From Christensenella sp. UBA1750 (GTDB lineage: Bacteria > Bacillota > Clostridia > Christensenellales > UBA1750), in contig DCHO01000063.1 in assembly GCA_002315655.1 (NCBI GenBank), forward strand, positions 1 through 30,230: a DNA stretch of 30,230 nt, given 5' to 3'. The translations under genes were made by a program, and so were the position numbers. Shown piece by piece: positions 23,017 to 30,230 of this stretch (the stretch's first letter is position 1; every line of letters starts with the position of its first letter). The notes under the pieces are model-generated. The model was not told where the DNA came from, searched no databases, and worked only from the letters and a program-made list of their open reading frames with translations.

Positions 23017-24057
23017 ATGGCTTTAGGCGTAAAACTGGTCAGCCGCAACATGGGCTTTGATCTTGGAACCGATAATATCGTGGTGTGCGTGGACGGAAAA
23101 GGCATCATTTTGCGGGAACCCACGCTGGTAGCGGTGAAATCCAATCACCGTAGACAGGTGGTCGCCGTTGGCGCGGAAGCCAAGGAAATGGTCGGCAGAA
23201 CCCCGGACACCATCACCGCGCTGCGCCCGCTTAACGACGGTGTGATCGCGGATTTGGATTCCACACAGCTCATGATCAAATATCTGATTCACAAGGCGAA
23301 CGACTTTTCCGTGCCGCTGGTGCGTCCCCGTGTCGTGGTGTGCGTGCCCTGCGGTATCACTCCGGTGGAACGCCAGGCAGTGCAGCAGGTGGTGCGCTCC
23401 GCAGGTGTGCGCTCCGTGCATCTGGTGGATGCCCCCATGGCGGCGGCCATCGGCGCGAAGCTGCCCGTGGAGGAGGCCACAGGCTCCATGGTGGTGGACA
23501 TCGGTGGCGGAACCTCCGAAATGGCCGTGGTTTCCATGAATGGCGTGGTCACATCTTCCTCCGTCCGCACGGCGGGGCAGAAGATGGACGAGGCCATCAT
23601 CAACTTCATCCGCAACGAGTATAACCTGCTCATCGGCCAGCGCACCGCCGAGGAAGTCAAGATCGGTATCGGCTCGGCAATCCCGTTGCAGCACAGAGAA
23701 ACCGTCATGGTGAAAGGCCGCGACCTCATCACGGGTCTTCCGCACATGATCGAGATCGGCAACGACGAAATTCACGAAGCCCTGCATGAGCCGCTGCAAA
23801 CGATACTCAACAACATCAAGGTCTGCCTCGAAAACACCCCGCCGGAGGTGGCCGGGGACGTGATGACCAAGGGCATTTACCTAACCGGCGGCGGCTCCCA
23901 GCTCCCTGGCTTGGAGCTGCTCATTTCCGAAGAAACCGGGCTGCCGGTGCACATTGCGGACAACCCCACGGATTGTGTTGCCATCGGTGCGGGCATTTTG
24001 TCCGGCGATATGGAGCGCCTGCGCCACATCACAAGAAACCATGACGATTTTGACTAA
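23017..24057 (+). CDS. mreB: rod-shape actin homologue MreB/Mbl
   Basis: A 346-residue actin-fold protein that forms membrane filaments guiding lateral wall synthesis. The phosphate-1 motif GFDLGTDN is near residues 13-20, phosphate-2 is VDIGGGTSEMAV, and the adenosine motif TGGGSQLPGLELL is near the C-terminus. The phosphate-1 motif has Asp-Asn after GT where Ala-Asn or Ser-Asn is usual. TTTGGAGG at 23002-23009 precedes the ATG. mreC follows after 30 bases. Confidence 0.94.
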   Translation: MALGVKLVSRNMGFDLGTDNIVVCVDGKGIILREPTLVAVKSNHRRQVVAVGAEAKEMVGRTPDTITALRPLNDGVIADLDSTQLMIKYLIHKANDFSVPLVRPRVVVCVPCGITPVERQAVQQVVRSAGVRSVHLVDAPMAAAIGAKLPVEEATGSMVVDIGGGTSEMAVVSMNGVVTSSSVRTAGQKMDEAIINFIRNEYNLLIGQRTAEEVKIGIGSAIPLQHRETVMVKGRDLITGLPHMIEIGNDEIHEALHEPLQTILNNIKVCLENTPPEVAGDVMTKGIYLTGGGSQLPGLELLISEETGLPVHIADNPTDCVAIGAGILSGDMERLRHITRNHDDFD

Positions 24058-24087
24058 ACCCATAGAAACAGATAAGGAGGGAAGGAC

Positions 24088-24942
24088 ATGAAGCTGAAAA
24101 GCGACAGGCATCGCGCACGGATTCCGCTCATCTGCTGCTGTGCACTGCTGTGCCTTCTCATCGGTCTGTTCGGGCTTTCCACGGTGGGCTATATCAAGCT
24201 CCCGTGGCTGGAAAATGCAATAAATACCGTGACCATGCCTGTGCAGAAGGCCGTGACCTCCCTATACAGAACCACGGTTTCCGATATGGAAAAGAAGCAG
24301 ACTATTGCTTCCTTAAATGAGGAAATCGCTCTGCTCACAAAGACCCAAAACGAATTGGAAAGCCTGACTTTGAAAAATGCCGAATTGGAAAAGGAAAACG
24401 AGCGGCTGAAAGCACTGCTGAATGTCACACAGCTCAATCCCACGGAAGAATACATCACTGCCTCCGTGATTGCCAAGGAACCTTCAGGCTGGTTTGTCAC
24501 CTTCACGGTGGACATGGGCGAGGCGGACGGCGTTTCCAAGGACGATCCTGTGCTCTCCGGCGACGGACTTGTGGGGCGCGTGCTTTCCACCACAGAGCAC
24601 ACGGCGGTTGTTATCACCCTGATCGACTCCCGTTCCTCCGTTTCGGGCTTGGTGGAGCGCACCCGCGACAACGGCATTTGCCACGGCTCTCTCTATGTCA
24701 ACGACAATGATGAACTGATCCAAATGAACTATCTGCCTTCGGGCTGCGAGCTTGCCACAGGAGACACGGTGATCACCTCGGGACTGGATGGTATTTACCC
24801 CAAAGGTCTGCTCATCGGCTCCGTGCGTTCCATTTCCCGAGATGCCAAATCCGACGAGGAACGCTACGTTGTGCTGACCCCTGCCGTGGATTTCAAGCAT
24901 TTGGAGGAAGTTCTCATCCTGCACACCGGGGAGGGAGAATAG
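24088..24942 (+). CDS. mreC: rod-shape-determining protein MreC
   Basis: A 284-residue protein with one N-terminal membrane helix (about 13-32), a coiled coil (about 68-112, LNEEIALLTKTQNELESL type heptads) and a C-terminal beta domain with GLVGRV, VITLIDSRSSVSG and GDTVITSGLDGIYPKGLLIG. It bridges MreB and the periplasm-side synthases in elongation. AAGGAGGGA at 24073-24081 precedes the ATG. The mreD ATG begins on the base after its TAG. Confidence 0.93.
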   Translation: MKLKSDRHRARIPLICCCALLCLLIGLFGLSTVGYIKLPWLENAINTVTMPVQKAVTSLYRTTVSDMEKKQTIASLNEEIALLTKTQNELESLTLKNAELEKENERLKALLNVTQLNPTEEYITASVIAKEPSGWFVTFTVDMGEADGVSKDDPVLSGDGLVGRVLSTTEHTAVVITLIDSRSSVSGLVERTRDNGICHGSLYVNDNDELIQMNYLPSGCELATGDTVITSGLDGIYPKGLLIGSVRSISRDAKSDEERYVVLTPAVDFKHLEEVLILHTGEGE

Positions 24943-25461
24943 ATGCAGCTTCTCCTGGATTTCCTGCTGCTTGCGCCCGCATTGCTGTATGAGTGCAGTG
25001 TGTCGGGCTTTTTGCAGTTTTTCGGTGTTGGGCTAAATCTGCTTGCTATTGTGCTGGCAGTCCTCTCTTTTATGCAGGGTTGGATAATGGGGGCGGCTGC
25101 GGGCTTTGTCTGCGGCCTCATTTTAGATGCGGTCTTCGGGCATTTCGGGCTTTGCGCTTTCCAGTATATGCTCATCGGTCTTGTGATGGGGTTGGCCGGG
25201 CAGAAGCTCAACCCCATGAAGCGCACCTTGACCCCGGCGCTGATGCTCTTTGCGCTGTGCTTTGTCAAGGAGATCGTCCCTGCCATCTATCTGTTTGTCA
25301 TCGGTGGCGAGGTTTCCTGGGGCTATGCGATGCTGCAGCTGCTTCTGGAATCTTTGGTCACAGCTATTCTGTTTGTGCCCCTGCTGCTGCTTGTGCGGCT
25401 GCTGCTTAGGTGGGAGGTCATTTCTGCCCCCGTATTCCGCTCTCATAACAGAAAATGGTAA
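24943..25461 (+). CDS. mreD: rod-shape-determining protein MreD
   Basis: A 172-residue membrane protein with five to six hydrophobic segments and no soluble domain; GFVCGLILDAVFGHFGLCAFQYMLIGLVMG is the recognisable MreD part (Gly/Asp turn then helix). Identification rests on this and on the fixed place between mreC and the PBP gene. GGGGAGGGAG at the mreC end serves as ribosome site. Confidence 0.9.
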   Translation: MQLLLDFLLLAPALLYECSVSGFLQFFGVGLNLLAIVLAVLSFMQGWIMGAAAGFVCGLILDAVFGHFGLCAFQYMLIGLVMGLAGQKLNPMKRTLTPALMLFALCFVKEIVPAIYLFVIGGEVSWGYAMLQLLLESLVTAILFVPLLLLVRLLLRWEVISAPVFRSHNRKW

Positions 25462-25488
25462 AATCAATCGAAAGGAGGGCGTTTCCTT

Positions 25489-27975
25489 ATGCGAATGCCA
25501 CGAAATCTGCGCCGGGAAGACAATAAGCCCTCCGCTTTGCGTTATCTCATTCTGGTACTGGTCACGGTACTTCTGTTCGGCACCATTGTTTTCCAGTTAA
25601 CCAATTTACAGGTGCGCGACGGCTCCGACTACAACGACACGGCCGAGAGCCGCAAAATGAAGACCTACGCCTTGACAGGCTCCCGTGGCATGATCCTGGA
25701 TCGTAACGGCATCCCGCTTGCCTATGATGAGGAAAGCTACAACGTCACCTTTTACCGTGACCCTGCCCGCAATACCGCAAAGGATGTGCAGAACTACACA
25801 CAGGTGATCTTAAAGGTCATTAACATTGTGGAAGCCGGCGGCGGGAAGACCGTGCAGAATTTCTATCTGAAACGCGACGAGGAAGGGAAGGATTATCTGG
25901 ACTTCCTCACTGAAAACACGGAAACCTACGAAAAACGCCTCAAAACCTGGACGCAGAATATGTACTTGACCAAGGTAAGCGAGGAAGATTATTTTACCAA
26001 GCTGACGGAGCGCTACGGCATCGAGGAAATGGACTACGAAACCCAGTATAAGGTGCTCTCCGTATGGCAGGAATTGCAAATGTACGCCTATCTCTCCAAG
26101 CCTGTCACCATCGCTTACGATGTGGACATGACAACAGTGGCTCGGTTGGAGGCCGCGTCCATTGACTTAACAGGCGTGGACATCGAGGAGACCACAAAGC
26201 GGGTTTACCCCTACGGAACTTTAGCTTCCCATATCTTAGGCTACATGGGCTCCATTTCCGATGAGGACACCGAGGAATACACGGCGCTCGGTTATTCCGC
26301 CGACGATAAGGTAGGTGTATCCGGCATTGAAAAGAGCATGGAGACCCAGCTTTCCGCCAACGTTTCCTACCGTCAGGGCGCACGCGAGGTGGAGGTGGAC
26401 GCCAACGGCTCCGTCATGCGCGAGCTTTCCTACACCGCTCCCATGGACGGCAACAATGTGCAGTTGACCATCGACCTGGAAATGCAGCAGACGCTTGAAA
26501 ATTCCCTCAAATACAACATTGAGGAAGCGCGAAAGATTCAGTTGGAAGCACTTGAAAATGCTACCGAACGCGATCTGGAGGATTATCGACAGGCCATTGA
26601 GAACCGCGATGGCGAAACGCTGCGCCTGGCGGAATCCGGCGCGGCTGTGGTGCTGGATGTGCACACGGGCGAAGTGCTGGCCATGGCAAGCTATCCCACC
26701 TTCGACCCCAACGACTTTGTGAACGGTATGAGCACGGAAGAATACAACGAAAAGTACAATATTTCTTCCGCACCGCTGTTCAATCGTGCCATTTCCTCCA
26801 AGGCCACCCCCGGTTCCATTTTCAAAATGACCACTGCATTGGCTGCATTGGAGGAGGGGGTCGTCACCACCGACACCACCATTGACGACGAAGGCCCCTT
26901 CACCAAGTATGACAGCTCTTCCTACGCGCCTTCCTGCTGGACGGCGCACCCGGAAAAGCATGACCATCAAAACGTCACCTTGGCGCTGACCAACTCCTGT
27001 AACTACTATTTCTACACCGTCGCCGATATGCTGGGCATCGACAAGATCAATAAGTGGGCATCCCTCTTAGGCCTCACCAGCAAAACAGGCATCGAGCTCT
27101 CCGGCGAGACCACCGGCGTTGTGGGCAACCAGAGCGTGCTGTATGATTCCGCGCGCGGCATCACGTCGCAAAAGTCCTCCAAGACTAACTATGTTGCAAG
27201 AACCATCAAAAAAACGCTGTCCGACACGGGAACGGCTCTGAGCCGCAACTTTGAGGAAGAACGCTTGGAGCGCGTCACGCAGGAGCTGATGAACCTTGTG
27301 CTCGAATACGACTCTACTGAGATGATCGACGCCATCCGCAATGTACTGATGACCGAACTGGGACTTTCCTCTGAAGAAATATCCAGAAGATACCTGCTCA
27401 ACACCTTAAACTCTTACCTCCGCGAGGTGCGCTGGACGCCCACCGAAACTATCATGACCGGCATCGGCCAGTCCATCACGGAATTGACCCCCGTGGCCGT
27501 TGCCCGCTACATTGCGGCCATCGCCAACGGCGGAAATGTGCTGGATGTGACGCTGATCGACTCGATTTTGTCGAACGAAGGCAGCGTCATCACGGAGAAT
27601 GAGCCGGTGGTCATCAATACGCTGGACATTTCCGAAACCTCCTTAGATGCCATCAAGCGCGGCATGAAGGGCGTTATTTCCGCGGAGGACGGCGGTACCG
27701 CTTCCTCCTACTTTACCGATTTCGAGTACAACGATATGGTCGGTGCGAAGACCGGCACCGCGCAGGTCAACGCCATCGACATTGAAAACAACGCCTGGTT
27801 CGTTTCCTTCGCCCCCTATGACGATCCCGAAATCGCGGTTGTGGTCTTTATCGCCAACGGCTATAAGGGCGGTGTGGCCTCTCTGACTTCCAAGGATGTC
27901 ATCGCGGATTATCTGGAACGTAAGAACAATCCTACGGTTGATACCGTGCCCAAGCAAAATAGCTTTGTACCATAA
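25489..27975 (+). CDS. mrdA: penicillin-binding protein 2, class B transpeptidase (long form)
   Basis: An 828-residue class B PBP, the elongation transpeptidase that cross-links peptidoglycan outside the membrane. One membrane helix at about 18-38, the dimer-domain signature GSRGMILDRNG at about 65-75, and the transpeptidase motifs S443-x-x-K446 (PGSIFK), S503-C-N505, and K754-T-G (AKTGTAQ). It is roughly 100 residues longer than many relatives. Two expansions are visible: a long charged stretch in the pedestal domain (about 105-200), and about 90-100 residues of predicted charged helices (about 552-650) between the second and third motifs. AAAGGAGGG at 25471-25479 precedes the ATG. No rodA follows in the window. 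Confidence 0.93.
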   Translation: MRMPRNLRREDNKPSALRYLILVLVTVLLFGTIVFQLTNLQVRDGSDYNDTAESRKMKTYALTGSRGMILDRNGIPLAYDEESYNVTFYRDPARNTAKDVQNYTQVILKVINIVEAGGGKTVQNFYLKRDEEGKDYLDFLTENTETYEKRLKTWTQNMYLTKVSEEDYFTKLTERYGIEEMDYETQYKVLSVWQELQMYAYLSKPVTIAYDVDMTTVARLEAASIDLTGVDIEETTKRVYPYGTLASHILGYMGSISDEDTEEYTALGYSADDKVGVSGIEKSMETQLSANVSYRQGAREVEVDANGSVMRELSYTAPMDGNNVQLTIDLEMQQTLENSLKYNIEEARKIQLEALENATERDLEDYRQAIENRDGETLRLAESGAAVVLDVHTGEVLAMASYPTFDPNDFVNGMSTEEYNEKYNISSAPLFNRAISSKATPGSIFKMTTALAALEEGVVTTDTTIDDEGPFTKYDSSSYAPSCWTAHPEKHDHQNVTLALTNSCNYYFYTVADMLGIDKINKWASLLGLTSKTGIELSGETTGVVGNQSVLYDSARGITSQKSSKTNYVARTIKKTLSDTGTALSRNFEEERLERVTQELMNLVLEYDSTEMIDAIRNVLMTELGLSSEEISRRYLLNTLNSYLREVRWTPTETIMTGIGQSITELTPVAVARYIAAIANGGNVLDVTLIDSILSNEGSVITENEPVVINTLDISETSLDAIKRGMKGVISAEDGGTASSYFTDFEYNDMVGAKTGTAQVNAIDIENNAWFVSFAPYDDPEIAVVVFIANGYKGGVASLTSKDVIADYLERKNNPTVDTVPKQNSFVP

Positions 27976-27988
27976 ATAATAAATAGAT

Positions 27989-28014
27989 AGACCGGAATAA
28001 TATTTTTCCGGTCT
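27989..28014 (+). terminator. hairpin terminator after mrdA
   Basis: AGACCGGAA (27989-27997) pairs perfectly with TTCCGGTCT (28006-28014), with an AT-only loop. The bases after it (TAAATATG) are not a good T-run, so termination may be partial. Confidence 0.6.
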
Positions 28015-28306
28015 TAAATATGTCTAACTAAACAATAAAGGCAAAATTAGAAAATATCAGGTAATTGATCGAAAAATGTGCGAGCTTCATATCATTTATA
28101 GATGAGTATGCGCAAATAGTTGTAAATTATGCCTAAGTAATTGATGAAACCAATTGATAATTAGACGCAAAAGTTTAATATGCTTTCTTCATAATAATCT
28201 TTGACCTTTGTGGGAATTTGTGGTAGAATAACATAGACTAAGTTTGGCTTTGATCAGAAGAAAGTCTTGCTTGTAAAAGAAAATCTATTGCAAAGGATTT
28301 TGTTGG
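28015..28306 (+). other. AT-rich intergenic gap with repeated AATTGAT
   Basis: About 290 bases without a gene, much richer in A and T than either neighbour. GTAATTGAT occurs at 28061-28069 and 28137-28145, and AATTGAT again at 28152-28158. Apart from the sigma-A promoter near its 3' end nothing else is recognised; the repeats could be regulator sites. Confidence 0.5.
28201..28229 (+). promoter_or_regulatory. sigma-A promoter for the polysaccharide gene
   Basis: TTGACC (28201-28206), 17-base spacer, TAGAAT (28224-28229). Both hexamers are one base from consensus. It lies about 70 bases before the next start. Confidence 0.72.
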
Positions 28307-30230
28307 ATGAAGGAGATTGTTGCTGCCTTGTGCAAAAAGTTCACAAGCAGAATGTCAGGTCAGGGGATGAAGATTCGCTGGCTATTGGTTTTGTATGATT
28401 TTTTGGTATATTTGATTGTTATTGGTCTGCTTTCCTTTGTTTATCACAATTCATACTTTGGCGTAAGCATCGCATTGTCACACATTCATTTTTTTGCGGG
28501 CTTTGTGTGTATTTTCGGCTGGCGGCTGCTATTCCGCATTTACAATCAGGTGTGGCGCTACGGCGATCTTTCAGCCTTTATGCTGCTCATGGTCTCGGAT
28601 TTCGTGGGCGGTGTTCTTTGGGCGATTTATGAGCGAATGCTGGGCGAAATCGGCGTGGAGTTCTACAAGGTCATCATTGTGGTCTGCCTTGATTTGCTCT
28701 TTGCTTATGCCATGCGCATGGTCTATCACTATATCTATGTGTATATCACGCAGCACAACAGCAAGCTGCTCCATGTCCTGAACTTCATGACCGGCTCCAG
28801 AATCAAGCTGGATGAAGAGATTAAGCCTGAAAGCCGCATCAAGATTGCAATCTTGGGTGCGGGGAGAGTGGGCACTTCTCTGCTGAATGAACTGAGAAAC
28901 AATCCTTCCGCTCCGTATCTGCCTGTATGCTTCATAGACAAGGACAAGAACAAGGTCGGCCGTTCGATCAGCGATCTTCCCATTGTCAATCTGGATCATC
29001 TGAAAACCATCACCATATCGGAATTGGGGATTCAGGAGGTTGTCTTTGCCGTCCCGAACATGGAATTGGAGCACAGACAGGAGCTCTACAATTTCTTCAA
29101 GGGAATGCGTCTTCCCGTTAAGGTTTATGATTTTCCACAGATGGATTCCATCGGTTGCCGCTCCATCCGCGATTTTGATGTGGAAGAGCTGCTGTTCCGT
29201 CAACAAATCAACGTGGACAACGAGAAGACCTCTGCGTTTTACCGGGGCAAGGTCATTTTGATTACCGGCGGCGGCGGTTCCATCGGTTCGGAGATCTGCC
29301 GTCAGCTTGCCAAGATGGAACCGGAAAAGCTTGTTATCCTGGATGTGGCCGAGAACGGTGCGTATGACGTGCAGCAGGAACTCAAACTGACCTATGGGCA
29401 GAAACTGAATCTTTCCATCGAAATCGCTTCCGTCCGCGACAAAGCGGCGCTGCGGCGCATCTTTGCCGAACACCGTCCGGAGGTCGTGATCATGGCAGCG
29501 GCGCACAAGCACGTTCCTCTGATGGAGAAGAACTGCATCGAAGCTGTGGAAAACAATGTCTTCGGCACGCTGAACACCGTTGAGGTTTCGGAGGAATTCG
29601 GCGTGGAGCGCGTTATCATGGTTTCCACGGACAAGGCCGTGAACCCCACAAATGTGATGGGCGCAACCAAGAGAATGTGCGAAATGATCGTCCAAGCGCA
29701 CAGTCAGATGGGTGGAAAGACCACTTTCTCCGCCACCCGCTTCGGGAACGTGCTGGGCTCTGCCGGCTCCGTCATCCCGCTGTTCAAAATGCAGATCGCC
29801 AAGGGCGGTCCCGTCACCATTACAGACAAGCGCATCATCCGCTATTTCATGACCATTCCCGAGGCCAGCCAGTTGGTGCTGCAATCCGGTGCTATGGCAA
29901 AGAACGGCGAGCTATTCGTGCTGGATATGGGGAAGCCCGTCAAAATCTACGACCTGGCGGAGAATATGATCCGACTGTCCGGTTTTGAGCCCGGACGGGA
30001 TATTGAGATCCGCGAAATCGGCTTGCGTCCCGGCGAAAAGCTCTATGAAGAACTGCTCATCCGGAGCGAAAACCAGTCCCGCACCGAAAACGACCTCATC
30101 ATGGTGGAGAAGGACAATCCCATCACTATGGAAGAGCTTTCCGACAAGCTGAATACGCTTAAAGAGGCCATTGAAAGCGGCACGGACGAGAGCGTGCGTG
30201 AGGCTATGAAACAGGTCGTTCCCACTTACA
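28307..30230 (+). CDS. membrane nucleotide-sugar 4,6-dehydratase, WbpM/CapD type (3' end cut by window)
   Basis: At least 641 residues, open to the window edge with no stop seen. The N-terminal part has four hydrophobic segments (about 22-150). Two Rossmann regions follow: a CoA-binding-like first one (ILGAGRVGTS, about 182-191) and the catalytic NAD(P) domain beginning ITGGGGSIGSE (about 319-329). VMAAAHKHVPLME-like and FGNVLGSAGSVIPLF segments are typical. The active-site block VSTDKAVNPTNVMGATKR has Ser440/Asp442/Lys443, Met451 and Lys455, the Ser-Met-Lys arrangement of the large WbpM group rather than the Tyr type of small PseB enzymes. It probably makes a UDP-4-keto-6-deoxy-HexNAc for capsule, glycan or pilin modification. 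AAGGA at 28293-28297 supports ATG 28307; ATG 28367 is an alternative. Confidence 0.9.
   Translation, partial: MKEIVAALCKKFTSRMSGQGMKIRWLLVLYDFLVYLIVIGLLSFVYHNSYFGVSIALSHIHFFAGFVCIFGWRLLFRIYNQVWRYGDLSAFMLLMVSDFVGGVLWAIYERMLGEIGVEFYKVIIVVCLDLLFAYAMRMVYHYIYVYITQHNSKLLHVLNFMTGSRIKLDEEIKPESRIKIAILGAGRVGTSLLNELRNNPSAPYLPVCFIDKDKNKVGRSISDLPIVNLDHLKTITISELGIQEVVFAVPNMELEHRQELYNFFKGMRLPVKVYDFPQMDSIGCRSIRDFDVEELLFRQQINVDNEKTSAFYRGKVILITGGGGSIGSEICRQLAKMEPEKLVILDVAENGAYDVQQELKLTYGQKLNLSIEIASVRDKAALRRIFAEHRPEVVIMAAAHKHVPLMEKNCIEAVENNVFGTLNTVEVSEEFGVERVIMVSTDKAVNPTNVMGATKRMCEMIVQAHSQMGGKTTFSATRFGNVLGSAGSVIPLFKMQIAKGGPVTITDKRIIRYFMTIPEASQLVLQSGAMAKNGELFVLDMGKPVKIYDLAENMIRLSGFEPGRDIEIREIGLRPGEKLYEELLIRSENQSRTENDLIMVEKDNPITMEELSDKLNTLKEAIESGTDESVREAMKQVVPTY

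Noticed and set aside
28571..29884. 437-codon minus-strand open frame inside the WbpM-like gene
   Set aside because: The plus strand encodes a continuous dehydratase with catalytic motifs throughout; the antisense frame has a His/Gln-rich composition typical of a shadow.

Overview
The window reads as the chromosome of an endospore-forming, low-complexity-wall Firmicute of class Clostridia, most likely a gut Oscillospirales/Ruminococcaceae-type organism. The evidence is the adjacent spoIIGA-sigE-sigG sporulation block, a YlmC/YmxH-type sporulation gene, mreBCD with a class B PBP, and a codon use rich in G and C at third positions together with strong AGGAGG-type ribosome binding sites. The species cannot be named from the sequence. 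Nearly every base is accounted for by genes. No rRNA, tRNA, CRISPR array, insertion sequence or prophage gene was seen.

Layout. 1-3440: a tandem hairpin/terminator, then a GH116 (GBA2-like) glycosidase carrying an unusual Cys/His-rich segment, and a nitroreductase; this unit ends at a bidirectional terminator. 3444-5394 (minus strand): a divergent sodium:solute-symporter-like membrane protein followed 4 bases later by a FolT-type ECF substrate-binding component. 5553-7862: spoIIGA, sigE and sigG, the mother-cell and forespore sigma factor block. 7927-8406: a decayed GyrI-like effector-binding gene and a hairpin-rich stretch ending in an intrinsic terminator. 8425-9338: a YlmC/YmxH gene and nrdR. 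9377-14950: a phosphate-response region with a PhoP/PhoR-type two-component pair, a terminator, then pstC-pstA-pstB-like genes and phoU. The transporter is divergent and has no periplasmic/lipoprotein binding protein gene beside it. 15106-19420: a MarR-family regulator translationally coupled to tilS-hpt-ftsH. 19566-27975: a PHP-domain phosphoesterase, a VanW/YoaR-like wall protein, a DUF4321 membrane protein, maf, mreB, mreC, mreD and a long penicillin-binding protein 2, i.e. the cell elongation cluster. 28015-28306: an AT-rich gap with a good sigma-A promoter. 28307-end: a WbpM/CapD-like membrane nucleotide-sugar dehydratase, cut by the window edge, probably the first gene of a polysaccharide cluster.

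Most of the window is conserved housekeeping and sporulation content. I did not find a clear new defence or mobile system. The points most worth a second look are the metal-ligand-rich insertion in the GH116 enzyme, the Pst-like ATPase with altered Q-loop and signature motif, the symporter-like/FolT pair, the roughly 90-residue insertion in the PBP2 transpeptidase domain, and the structured 180-base stretch between the pseudogene and ylmC.
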